The notes beneath the pieces were generated by a model that was not told where the DNA came from, searched no databases, and saw nothing but the letters and a program-made list of their open reading frames with translations. A stretch of DNA of 64,000 nucleotides from Theropithecus gelada (lineage: Eukaryota > Chordata > Mammalia > Primates > Cercopithecidae). A program made the position numbers and the translations under genes. Position 1 is the first letter of the stretch, and each line of letters starts with the position of its first letter. This document shows, in pieces, positions 37,945-48,665 of this stretch. The stretch is from contig NC_037673.1 in NCBI RefSeq assembly GCF_003255815.1, positions 164,095,107 to 164,159,106 on the forward strand. The letters are read 5' to 3'.

Positions 37945-38378
37945 GTTGATTATTTTAGGCTTTCAAAAATGCTTGTGGAAGTCTGAACATGTATATTTTA
38001 AGTTTAATATAAATGGAATCATATATATATCATTTGGCAACTTCCTTTTATCACTTAATGAGATATTGTGGAAGCATTTTCAGGTAATTTTATGTAGACT
38101 TACCTCATTCCTTTTTAAAGTCTGTGTAATATTCCATAATGCTCTAATTTATTTAACCAGTCTCTTCTTGATGGACATTTAGGTCACTTTCAGAATTTTG
38201 CTATTACAAACAAATCTGTAATGAAACATCTTGTGTATGTATCTTTCTTTGCATACTTATATAATTATATTCAAAAGTTAAATTCCTGGAAGTGAAATTG
38301 CTAGATCAAAGGGTATGTGTAATGTGCATTTTGAATTTTGATAGATTGTGCCAAATTGTTTCTGTCTCCATTCAAATG
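37945..38378 (-). mobile_element. Old L1 (L1M-type) ORF2 end, antisense
   Basis: 'atattccataatgctctaat', 'ttgatggacatttaggtcac', 'ctggaagtgaaattgctaga' and 'gatagattgtgccaaattgt' are the complement of the ORF2 end of ancient L1 in its normal order. Confidence 0.75.
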
Positions 38379-39058
38379 TTACGGTCTCTCTTTACTTCCC
38401 CTTATTTGATAGCCTGCGTATCTTTTGTGGGTTTAAAATAAGAGCCCAGAAGTTTATGGTGTTAGATTTCAGACATAGAATTCAGAGGATTTTTTTTTCA
38501 AGGAATAATGTAATAAATAATATGTAAATACCCTAGAAATGCCAATACCGCTTCTTAATGCCAGATGTAGTATGAGAAACAGACATAGCTGTAGGGAAAA
38601 ATCTGACTCTCTCACTCCCCTTGGATCTAGCTGTAGGGCCCTTTCTCTTCATTCCCAGACTGTGCTACAGCATGGCCTACGTGATTCAAAACTCCTAACC
38701 TTTGTTGCCTTTCCTTTCTCATTATAATTTGGCAATGTTTGAGTTTACCTCTTCTCCTCATCCACCTTGCCTCTATCTACCTAACGGGGATATTATAAGA
38801 ATGTCTAAAAAGACCTAGTCAAGTTTCTGAATCCCAAGAGAAATGCCTAGTAAGGTGGTATTATTGTTTAACTATTACAGAAAAGCATTATGATCAAGGG
38901 CTTGAATATCTGGCAAGGAAGACAGCCTTTTGTGTGAAATAAGTATGTGAGGGCTCTGTCAACAGGAGGCCCTCAGGCCAAACTTATATAGTTACTTTAT
39001 CTGAAACTCTGATTTTATGCTAAATAAGGATTTTTGTATTTCCCACCTCCTCTTGGTA
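38379..39058. other. Unassigned intronic sequence
   Basis: I see nothing recognisable. Confidence 0.4.
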
Positions 39059-39059
39059 A

Positions 39060-39625
39060 TCCCATTACCAGCTGTGTTCACAGGACTTCAGCTTAATTCA
39101 GCCAACATTTGTAGGGGTCCGACTAGCAGCTGAGCACCACGGCATAGATAATGAAAGATCGAACAGACATGGCCTCTGACCTCTGGGAATTACAGTCTAG
39201 AGGGAGAAAGGCCACAGAGCAGATCATTTGTATAGATATAGGATGTTGTAAGCTGGACATGAGCTCAGGGGACTCTACAGAAGCATGGAGCATGGAGTGC
39301 ATCCAACCTACCTGGTCAGGGAAGCCTGACTGGCAGGAACGGGGTCTGAGTTCCATCTGGGTGGAATAGTTACAGCTGCCCCAGCAAAAGGGCATTCCAG
39401 GCAAAGGTGAGAGAATAGGAAAAGGCTGGAAGAGCAAGACTGTGCCAGGATTCCGGACCAACCAGAGTGAGCCTCAGGAGGCAGGGTAGAGAGGTCTCAT
39501 GGCCCAAGACAAGGTCACCTTCTGGGTGCAGTCAAGCACCCTAAGGTCTATACAGTGTGGGATGGGGAGCCCAAAAGGGTTGTACACAAAGGCATGTTAT
39601 GGTTAGATTTGCCATGAGGAGGTGG
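39060..39625 (+). mobile_element. Ancient interspersed repeat, family unresolved (copy E)
   Basis: 'acatggcctctgacctctgg', 'aagggcattccaggcaaagg', 'ggctggaagagcaagactgt' and 'catgttatggttagatttgc' match the block order of copies D and F. Confidence 0.5.
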
Positions 39626-39690
39626 AAAGGGAGAATACACCAGAAAGGGAAGAAACTAAAAGTACATTGAAGTTAACCAATGCATCTGAT

Positions 39691-40106
39691 GGAGGGAAGG
39701 AAGGAAGGGAGAAAGGGAGGGAGGGAGGGAGGGAGGAAGGGAATGAGAGAGAGACAGGAGTGAGGGAGGGAGTGAGGGAAGGAAGGAAGGAAGGAAGGAA
39801 GGAAGGAAGGAAGGAAGGAAGGAAGGAAGGAAGGAAGGAAGGAAGGAAGGNNNNNNNNNNAGGAAGGAAGGAAGGAAGGAAGGAAGGAAGGAAGGAAGGA
39901 AGGAAGGGAGGAAGGGAGGGAGGGGAAGGGAAAGGAAGGGAAGGGAGGAAGGAAGGAAAGAAGGAAGGAAGGAAAGAAGGAGAAGGGAAGGGAGGGAAGG
40001 AAGGAAGGGAAGGAAGGAAAGGAAGGTAAGAAGGGAGGAAGGAAGGAAAGAAGGGAGGGAGGGTTGGAGGAAGGAGGGAAGAAAGAAGGAAGGAAAGGGA
40101 ACTAAA
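39691..40106. repeat. GGAA/GGGA purine tract with an assembly gap
   Basis: About 410 bp of almost pure purine on the + strand. It has a (GGGA)5 head at 39715-39733, a regular (GGAA)n core from about 39778 to 39905, and irregular GGAA/GGGA/AAAG beyond. Ten N at 39851-39860 interrupt the core, so its true length is unknown. 39774-40026 contains no pyrimidine outside the gap. The long frames on both strands here are the repeat read as protein, not genes. Confidence 0.97.
39851..39860. other. Assembly gap (10 N)
   Basis: Exactly ten N interrupt a perfect tetranucleotide repeat. The round number suggests a placeholder rather than a measured gap. Confidence 0.95.
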
Positions 40107-40169
40107 AGGAAAGAGATATATACTTAAAGTAGGCAGTCTATAGGATTCATTGATAATTATCTGCATAAC

Positions 40170-40378
40170 AGTAATAGCCAACATTTATTGAGGATCCACT
40201 CAATGTCAGGTGTGTGCTGAGCCGCTCATTTAATCCACACAATATTCCTAAGAAATACTTTCCATCATTTTCACTATTTTCATATGAGGAAACTAAGATG
40301 TAATAATAATAAGTCATTTGCCTTAGGCTGCACAGGTTTAAGGTGAAGCAACCAGGCTCTGACCCCACCTGCTACTGA
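40170..40378 (-). mobile_element. MIR, antisense
   Basis: 'gccaacatttattgaggatc', 'catatgaggaaactaagatg' and 'aagtcatttgccttaggctg' are the MIR core complement. Confidence 0.8.
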
Positions 40379-40379
40379 C

Positions 40380-42440
40380 AGTTTCCTTATTAACCATCGC
40401 CCTATCCAGCCTCCTCTAATCAGCAGGGCTGTCCCGACCTGACCGTGACCCTGACCTTCCCTCTTCTTCCTTGTTCCTCCTCCCTATCACTTCTCTTCCC
40501 CTCCTTCCTCACTTCCCTCCACAGAAATGCAGACATTGCTTTGTTTTTCACATAACCACTTAACTTCTTGTCAAGCAAAACCTGAGAGCCAGAAAGGAGC
40601 TCAGTTCAAGTCCAAGCCTTCAAGATGTCTGGAAAGGCAGCCTCCCCACTACCAGACTTGCCTTTAGGTTTTGTTTAATTCTGCCACTTGCAAAGCAAAT
40701 GCCTGAAGGCGGGCACCTGCCTTTTAGTCTAACATGCCACCTCCCTGTCAGGCAAATTTCAATTTACCATGCCTCGGCTTGTCCAACTGTATCTTCATCA
40801 ATACTTCCAAGATGGCAGTGACAAGCGTTTCGGGTACTTAAGGCAAACCTGCATGACAGTTTTCCTTGACACTTGCATTTTTAAAAAGCTTTGCCTGGGG
40901 CCCTAGGAAACCCAGCATTTAAGAAACTAGGAACCTTTCAAGGAAACCCAGCTTTCAGAGCCTGCTGCCCTGGGACTTGTTTTGTGATAGGGATGCTGCA
41001 GGGTCTGCCTTAGAGTATATTAAGTGCCATGGCAATATTTATGTGTTGCCACTAAATGATGGTTACCTTTCTTAATGGCATTTTTTTTTTTTGGATGACT
41101 GAAATGTATGGATCTGTTCTGTGCATTGTCAGTGGGTATGTGGCTGGCCTACAAACACACTTAAATGGCACACTTCTGCACAACATTCCTTTCTGAGTAT
41201 CCAACAGATATATGTAGGCAGGCAGACATGTCACAGGGGTTGCCATAAAGCTTAATTAATATCCCTGAAGAGTTCTTGTGTCATTTAATGAAGAGTTCTA
41301 AATAAGAAGAAAATATCATACCTACGGCTATTACACATACAAAGAAATGTGAGTAAATACGTCAATAGGTCTTCTTCTATTTGCTCATGCCTGAAAGAGT
41401 CTGATGTAAATTCAAGTGGGAAAATAGATAGCAATAGAGATGACCACTGTTTATTTGGGGGGGGGGAAGCAACAGTGCCCCAAACTTAAATACTTGAAAT
41501 TACTATACACATTTGATGTGAGAGGAGCAAATCTATAATAAGCAAAAAGGAGTGGCAGCTTTATTTTTCTTTTGTTTTCTTTCACCTCTGCCAGCCCCTA
41601 TATTTAGAATTGTTTTGATGACTTAAGAATTGTCGGTAGCTATACAAGAATTCAGATAAATCATTTTATTTTCCTTCCTCTGCCTTGAAGAAATCCCATA
41701 TGATACTTTGTCTGTCCCCGTTAATTTTTACACCATTTATATACCTTCCTCTTTCTCTTCTTTCTTTCCTTGCTTATTTGCTTCATCTACCCAGCAAATG
41801 CATCTTGAGCACCTACAAAAATAACCACTACTGGATTTTTTGGTTGGTTGGTTGGTTGTTTTTTCACTTCTTTCTGGGCCTTAGGATACTGATCTAGAAG
41901 CAGAGAGAAATGAATTAGAACTTCATTTCTCAAATGAGGGATGCTGTGGAATACCAGTTTTAAGGCTGAGAAGAAGTTTGGTATAAAACTTACAAAAACA
42001 ACTGGAATAATAAATCATGTAGAGTACTGGGATATTTATTATATTTAAATATTAGGTTTGTGAAGATCTGCAGTAATCTTCTAAATTCTGTTTATTCCAT
42101 TTCCCAAATATCATGGAACCCTCTCTTTATCTAACACTAGCAATATACAAATATACTTGTTGATCCAAAAAGCACATTTTAAGATGTTGTATTTCAGATT
42201 CAGATCCTCTCTGATCTTATGACAGAAGTAGAAAAGCCAGAATTTTTTCAAGCCCTAACTGCGAAGGACTTTGTGATCTTGCCTTCTAAAATAAAACATA
42301 ATTTTTCTCTCAGCATAAATTTTTAAAATGAATTTATACCCAAACTCAATTATGAAGTCAGGCAATATTTGGGCTTGGTACAAAAGTACTGTTTATAATA
42401 CAGTGCTTAGAGTGTAGGCTAACAATAAAAACTTTTGTTT
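40380..42440. other. Unassigned intronic sequence
   Basis: Only a G10 run (41457-41466) and a short (TTGG)n patch (about 41841-41857) stand out. No gene or transposon is recognisable. Confidence 0.4.
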
Positions 42441-42445
42441 AAAAA

Positions 42446-42990
42446 TTTAATGGATATTATTGGGTATATACCCAAATGAATATAAATTATTCTACTGTAA
42501 AGATGATGCACATGTATGTTCATTGCAGCACTATTCACAATAGCGAAAATATGGAATCAACCAAATGCCCATCAACAGTAGACTAGATAAAGAAGATGTG
42601 GTACATATACACCATGGAATACTACGCAGCCATAAAAAAATGAGGTCATGTCTTTTGTGGGAACATGGATGGAGCTAGAGACCATCATCCTTAGCACACT
42701 AACAGAGGAACAGAAAACCAAATACCACATGTTTTTACTTATAAGTGGGAGCTAAATGATGAGAAGAGAACATGTGGACAGAAAAAGGGAAACAACAGAC
42801 ACTGGGTCCTACTTGAGGGTGGAGGGTGGGGAGAAGAGAGAGGATCAGAAGAAAAAATGCCTACTAGGTACAATGCTTAGAAGCTGGGTGACAAAATAAC
42901 CTGTACACCAAACCCCCATGACATGAGTTTACCTACATAACAAACCTGCACATGTACCCTTCAACCTAAAACAAAAGTTAAAAGGGAAAA
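42446..42990 (+). mobile_element. L1PA/L1PB-type 3' end, sense
   Basis: The end of ORF2 ('gcagcactattcacaatagc', 'catggaatactacgcagcca') runs into the 3' UTR ('tgggtcctacttgagggtgg', 'aacctgcacatgtaccctt') and an A-rich tail. It is 5'-truncated. A weak 'tattatt' occurs on both flanks. Confidence 0.9.
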
Positions 42991-43474
42991 AAGAAAAGTA
43001 TTATTTATCACATATTAAAATAAGACAAGTGAATATATAAAAAATTGAAGAACTTAAGCTGATGTATGAGTTCTTCTAAATACTTTATAGAATACATCCA
43101 ATAAAACAGAAAAAAAAAATGTCATGGATAGATAGCTTTCCTAGAATGTAAACCCCACTAGGCTCTCCCTGAAAGCTCTTTCCTGAAATGAGAGCCTGCT
43201 GACTTGGAGATGCTAAGACATTTACTAAGGTATGAAATATTTTGACTCTTTCTACTACTGCTGCCACCTGGCTCCTTGGTGATACTTCTTGTTTTGTAAT
43301 TCATTAACAGTTTTCAAAAACAAACTCAGGATATGGATAGGATGCAAAGAGACTGGCAAAATGTTTACTGTCAACCAGAATTTGAGCTTCCTGAAGAGTT
43401 CAATGTTGATTATCATTTTCTACATTTAGAAAACAACTAGAAGTTTCTCAAAAATTAACCATTTTATTATCATA
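42991..43474. other. Unassigned intronic sequence
   Basis: I see nothing recognisable. Confidence 0.4.
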
Positions 43475-43887
43475 TTATATAGTTAGGATGTTTGTCCTCT
43501 CCATGTCTCATGTTGGAATGTGATCCCCAATGTTGGAGGTGGGGCCTGGTGGGAGGTGTTTGGGTCATGGGGGTGGATCTCTCATGATCAGCTTGGTGCG
43601 TTCCTCCTGGTAATGAGTGAGTTCTTGCTCTATTAGTTCCTGCAAGATCTGATTATTTTAGAAAAGCCTGGCACCTCCTGCTCTCTTTGTCCCTCTCTTG
43701 CCATGTGACGCCAGCTCCCCTTCCCCTCTGCCATGATTGGAAGCTTCCTGAGGTCCTTACCAGAAGCATATGCTGATGCACGGCTTCTATTACAGCCTGC
43801 AGAATCAGGAGCCAAATAAACACCTTTTCTTTGTAAATTACCCCGTCTCAGGGACTCCTTAATAGCAACACAAAGTGTACTGAGGCA
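43475..43887 (+). mobile_element. Solo MaLR LTR (MSTB type)
   Basis: 'ctcatgttggaatgtgatcc', 'ggaggtggggcctggtggga', 'ccatgattggaagcttcctg' and 'gccaaataaacaccttttct' (AATAAA signal) are in MST LTR order. I do not see an exact target duplication. The LTR abuts the old L1 3' end that follows. Confidence 0.88.
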
Positions 43888-44468
43888 CCCCTATGATCCA
43901 GCAATTCCTCTTCTAGGGAGAACCCCCAAAGATTTGAAAGCAGGTGCTCAAACAGACATTTTCACACCAGGGTTTGTAGCAGTACTATTTACAAGAGTCA
44001 AAAGGTGGAAACAACCCGAATGTTCATCAATGGATGAATGAATAAAGAAAAAGCGTGTACACACACACACACACACAAAAGGAAAGGAAACAGTATTCCA
44101 CTATAAAAGGGATGAAGTACTGATACATGCTACAATGGGGATGAACTTGAAAACATGATGCTAAGTGAAAAGAAGCCAGGCACAAAAGGTCACATATTGT
44201 ATGAGTCCATTTATGTGACATATCCAGAATAGGCAAATCCATAGAGATAGAAACCAAATTAGTGGTTGCCAGGAGCTGCGAGTGAGAGAGTGAAGGAATG
44301 GCGAGTTACTGTTTAATAGGTTTTGGGGGGAATCTGAGGGTTTTTGGGGGGTGATGAAAATGTTTTGGAACTTAAATAGAGGCAGAATTTAAACACTGTG
44401 AATGCTCTAAATGCCACTGAATTGTGCACTTAGAAATGGTTAATTTTGTATCATGTGAATTTTACCTT
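43888..44468 (+). mobile_element. Old L1 (L1M-type) 3' end, sense
   Basis: 'tatgatccagcaattcctct', 'cgaatgttcatcaatggatg', 'gagtccatttatgtgacata' and 'gtggttgccaggagctgcga' are the ORF2 end and 3' UTR of an old L1. An (AC)n run lies inside it at about 44058-44077. The last part matches the fragment at 10540-10806. Confidence 0.85.
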
Positions 44469-44584
44469 CTAACGTAAATGACGAGTTAATGGGTGCAGCA
44501 CACCAACATGGCACATGCATACATATGTAACAAACCTGCATGTTGTGCACATGTACCCTAGAACTTAAAGTATTAAAAAAAAAG
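44469..44584 (+). mobile_element. Very short L1PA 3' end, sense
   Basis: Only about 105 bp of L1PA 3' UTR ('gagttaatgggtgcagcaca', 'aacaaacctgcatgttgtgc', 'ctagaacttaaagtatt') plus an A tail sits directly on the end of the older L1. Confidence 0.85.
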
Positions 44585-45804
44585 GAGTTCATTTAAAAAA
44601 TTAATTAATTAATTAGAGAAAATAGCGGAGGATCAGCGTGTCACCCTCTGTATAAAACGTCTACTCAAGTGAGACACAGCAAGATAGTCAGGCTACAGAA
44701 CCAGTCTCTTGCTCCAGTCTTCTCCTACAAAGGTGCCAGGAAAAAAAAAAAAAAAAGTCTATCCTCAAAACATTCCTTGAAAGGGTTAACCTAAAAGTCA
44801 CAATGCAAAATACCCAGTACATGTGATTTGATTAATAGTGGTAAATGGATCTGAGTGTGTAATATGTTGACATCTGAAAGACATGATCCCCATTCAACGT
44901 CATGGCAAATGCAACTCTTCACACAGACGTCTTGAAGCACCAAAGATAAGGAAATTTAAAAAAAAGGTGCACCGGGCAGGACTGCTTTGTTACACAGGTA
45001 GAGGAAAAAGAGAATGCTAAATGGATTCTTCTCTAGGTGGAGGAGGGTCAACATAGGATTTTTTCAAGATGAAAACCATTCTGTCATATTCTATTAAAAG
45101 TGATTCGGAAGAGAAAAATGCACCATGAAATCTTCATGTTTGCAGAGATACCAAACCTAGGAAGATAAACTGCTGTGTGGGTGGGCAGAGAAGTAACAGA
45201 TAAGGAGCATGTACATTTACCAAAAATTCTTCCAGACTTATAGGAAGACTATCTCTGAAGTCCCAGTTACAAACTGGGAACTGGCCAGGCAATTTGTGTA
45301 AGTAATGCCTGAAGATATACGTCCACTGGGTTCCTGTGGGAAGAAAGGAGGGGATAGGGCTGCAAAATACACAGCATCCCTATAGAAACTCTAGAAATTA
45401 TCAAAAATGCATTATCCCACGATTTTCCAAAATCATTAGGTATCTACAGTGGAAATCATCACGATTATAGCTGAATCCCTCAAGAATGACAGAAAACTTG
45501 AGGATAATTCCAACCTAAAAGATCAATAAAATGAAGAGACTCCCACAAAACACACCAAAGTGCTCCTTCGAATAGAAAGACAAAGACTTCACAATGGATT
45601 TTTCAAAAATAACCATGTGTAGGAATAATAAGGACATGATGTTGTTTATCGAAATCTTGAAAACCAGAGTGACAGGGGATTCCTTGACAAGGACACTACA
45701 GGGAAAATAAATAAAAGTGTTGCATCTGAGAGCAGACAGAAACTTTCTACATTCATCACCTCCTACAGGCAGTATAAGATGATCTTTCAAGATCTTTTCA
45801 ACAT
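44585..45804. other. Unassigned intronic sequence
   Basis: It starts with a short (AATT)n patch and has an A run near 44740. Nothing else is recognisable. Confidence 0.4.
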
Positions 45805-46690
45805 CTATGTTGGTTCATGCCTTTATTCATTAACTAAAAATTGTTGGAGCACCAAGCATGGGCTGGGCATTCTTCCAGGGGCTGGAGATACAATGGTGAG
45901 GAAGATGACAAAATCCTGGCCCTCCTGGAATGTGCATGCCATTGGGAAAATCATGTGACAAACAAGGAAGGAAGGAGATAGCTGTCCAAGGTGATGCATG
46001 TTAAATGAGATATCTTAATGCAGGGTGAGGTAAATAGGCCTTTGTATTCCACCCCCATCTCTGGATGTGGACTGTTCCCAGCTATAACATTGGACAAGGT
46101 AGGATGCAAGATGCTAGGATGGGAAAGGCTGATCAAGAAAGCCTTTCTGAGGAAGTGAACTTTGAGGATAGACTTGAAAGACCTGAGAAAGAGGAGCCAT
46201 GCAATGAGAAGAGAGAAGGAGAGGAGGAGAGAAGTTTCCAGACTGAGGGAAACACAGTGTGACTACCTGGATGTGGGGAGGAACTTGGCCTCCTTAAGGA
46301 ACAGAAAGAGGGTGGCAGGTGCCTTGGGAGCAGAGCCTGGAGAGGTTAGGAAGAGATGACCTCGACCATCACAAGACGCCTTGTAGGCCATGATGTGGAG
46401 CAGGATAACTTCTAAGTGTAAGGAAATGGGAAGATTTGAAATATGTTTTGATTTATGTTTGTAGGAAATGACTGACTCCTATGGGAAGAAGGAGTGTCAA
46501 GGGCAAAGTGGAAAGAGGGAGACCTCTTTAAAGATTGCTGTGTGCAGCAGGCCAGGTGCAAGGTGATGTAGAGGTGTGAGTGGTAAGAAAAGGACGGGGA
46601 TGTGTTGGAGGCAGAGATGAAATCAACTGATGATGGATTGGGTGTGAGAGAAGGACAGGAACCATGGCAAAGCCTAGTGAGGTAGATGGC
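45805..46690 (+). mobile_element. Ancient interspersed repeat, family unresolved (copy F, long)
   Basis: It runs through 'gcatgggctgggcattcttc', 'ctggccctcctggaatgtgc', 'gaagtgaactttgaggatag', 'cgccttgtaggccatgatgt' and 'gatgatggattgggtgtgag' in the same order as copies D and G. The block 'aactagagaagtgatgacat...gtcatgctaaacttgagatg' at about 47115-47270 looks like its continuation after an interruption. Confidence 0.6.
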
Positions 46691-46699
46691 ATGGTGCCC

Positions 46700-47110
46700 A
46701 CCCAGATGTCACCCTTCAGGACTGGAGCAGGTGTCCTTGCAGTTGCTGGTAATGTTGGCAGCCAACAGAGCTCAGCCAAGTCCCTCCCTGAGATTGACCT
46801 TCAGCAGAGGAGAGCCACCTCTTCCAGGGACCCCCTCTGGGAACAGTCCAAATCCAGTGACTGATCTGAGTAGGATATGAAGGCCCAGCCTCCTTTGCCC
46901 AAATTGGAAGAACTCAGCAGAGCCGTCCCTGCTCCAGAGCTTTCCATGGAATCGCCATAGGCCCCTCTGCAACAGATCACAATTCAGCTCCCCTCCATTC
47001 CCACCCAGGGAGGTCTGCTTCCTTCACTCCTTCACACATGGTCTTCCCAAGAGCACATTCAAATACACTTCTTGCATGCAATATATTCCCATTCCTGGGG
47101 GTGGCTCCTG
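46700..47110. other. Unidentified insert inside copy F
   Basis: The family F order stops near 46690 and resumes near 47115. Between them is GC-richer sequence ('aaggcccagcctcctttgcc', 'ggcccctctgcaacagatca', 'cttcttgcatgcaatatatt') resembling the 3' half of an old LTR, but I cannot name it. Confidence 0.35.
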
Positions 47111-47274
47111 CACAACTAGAGAAGTGATGACATCTGTAACTGATATCAGTGAAGCCTGGAGGAGAAGAGAAGTTTGGAGTGGAAATCAAAAGTTGTGTTT
47201 TGGTCATGCTAAACTTGAGATGCCTACCTATATCCAAATGTAGACAGGGTAATAGGTGTAATATTGAGGGCTGA

Positions 47275-47468
47275 CTAGAATATTCTGAACAAAAACCAAA
47301 ACCCTCAAGGCAGAAGTCAAAGAAGACAGCTGAGCTCTTTCATCACAAAGGCCTGTGCTGAATTCCTCAGGAGTCTCTCCTATCCTAGTAATTTTCAGAT
47401 AGAATGTTCCTAAATGTGCTTCGTTAACTCAAAGAGATGGCATAGTTAGAACCCTTTGTACTTGGTCT
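47275..47468. other. Short unassigned stretch
   Basis: I see nothing recognisable before the Alu target site. Confidence 0.4.
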
Positions 47469-47483
47469 AAATCCAGATCCCCT

Positions 47484-47784
47484 TGGCCGGGCATGGTGGC
47501 TCACGCCTTTAATCCCAGCACTTTGGGATTAAAGGTGGATCACCTGAGGTCAGGAGTTCAAGACCAGCCTGGCCAACATGGCGAAACCTTGTCTCTACTA
47601 AAAATACAAAAATTAGCCGGGCATGGTGGCGTGTGCCTGTAATCCCAGCTACTGGGGAGGCTGAGGCAGGATAATTGCTTGAACCCGGAAGGCGGAGGTT
47701 GCAGTGAGCAGAGATCGCACCACTGCACTCCAGCCTGGGCAACAAGAGTGAAGCTCTGTTTCAGACAAAAAAAACAAAAAACAA
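47484..47784 (+). mobile_element. AluS-type with a rewritten left arm
   Basis: It is a complete Alu flanked by the exact 15 bp duplication aaatccagatcccct (47469-47483 and 47785-47799). The normal 'gggaggccgaggcggg' segment after 'cactttggga' is replaced by 'ttaaagg', creating a 12 bp-arm palindrome at 47506-47535 (see findings). Confidence 0.95.
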
Positions 47785-47799
47785 AAATCCAGATCCCCT

Positions 47800-48188
47800 G
47801 CCTTCAAGCTGTGAATACTGGCTACCTTTTCTTCCTGCCACTGGCCCGGATCACATTGCCCTTCTTTCACATCCTCAAAAATTCAGTCTTTCTCACCCCA
47901 GGGACTTTGCACATGCTGCTCCTGCTTCCTGGGATGCTCTTTTATACCATTCTTCATATGGTCAATTACTTCTTATCCTCAGACTTCTCCTGAATCCCAT
48001 GGTACTTCTGACATTTTGAAAGCATTTCACGTATTTATTGTTTACCTGGATGTGAGTTCTGTTTATCTGTTCTGTCTCTCAGATTGGAAATTTCCTATGA
48101 GGATAAGGACTTATTCATCAATGCATCCAAGCATCTAGCACCATGTGATACATATTCCATGCTCAATAAATACTGGCTGGGCAGTGAT
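47800..48188 (+). mobile_element. L2 3' end
   Basis: 'ccagggactttgcacatgct', 'gcttcctgggatgctctttt', 'gacttctcctgaatcccatg' and 'catgctcaataaatactggc' give the L2 3' end in order. Confidence 0.85.
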
Positions 48189-48204
48189 TTCATATTCGAG
48201 ATAT

Positions 48205-48478
48205 TGTGTTCATTGCAGAGGTGGAGGCAATGCAGTACATACATGTATTAAACACTTCCTGTGGGCCCGCTTCTGTGCTCTCAGCTTATATTCATGTTCT
48301 CTTTCAACCCTTCCAATAGTTCTGGGATGTAAATATTGCTGTTGTCTCTATTTTTTTAAGAGGAGGCATCCGAGGCCCAGGGAGAATACCTAGCTTTCCC
48401 CACATCATGCAGCTCCTGGTGGAGTTGAGATTTGAGTCCAGGTGCACCTGGCTCCAAGCCCGTTCATTTTCCCCTCTA
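48205..48478 (-). mobile_element. MIR, antisense
   Basis: 'tattaaacacttcctgtggg', 'aagaggaggcatccgaggcc' and 'catcatgcagctcctggtgg' are the MIR core complement. Confidence 0.75.
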
Positions 48479-48484
48479 CCATAA

Positions 48485-48665
48485 TTAGTGAATTCCTTCA
48501 GCAGACTTTTTGAGCACCTACTATGAACAAGGAAAAATACCAGAAAACAAAAGAGAGAGAGCCTGGCTTTGTAATTTGACTTAAGAGACAAGACAAAAAC
48601 AAATGTAATCACATGAAGCAGAATATGATATAGGGACAGACCCAGAGGGTCATTCCAGCCTGAAC
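48485..48665 (+). mobile_element. Ancient interspersed repeat, family unresolved (short copy)
   Basis: 'ttttgagcacctactatgaa', 'gaaaacaaaagagagagagc' and 'gaagcagaatatgatatagg' match the first third of copies A to F. Confidence 0.45.

Noticed and set aside
39775..40020. Regularly repeated units that might suggest an array such as CRISPR
   Set aside because: They are 4 bp tandem repeats without spacers, in a primate intron.
39603..40184. Long frames on both strands (Phe-Leu-Pro-Ser and Lys-Glu-Gly-Arg repeats)
   Set aside because: They are the GGAA tract translated, across a gap of N. There is no gene context.
42361..42420. A possible MADE1-type miniature transposon hairpin
   Set aside because: 'ttggtacaaaagtactgttt' looks similar at first, but the paired arm and TA-flanked ends are missing.
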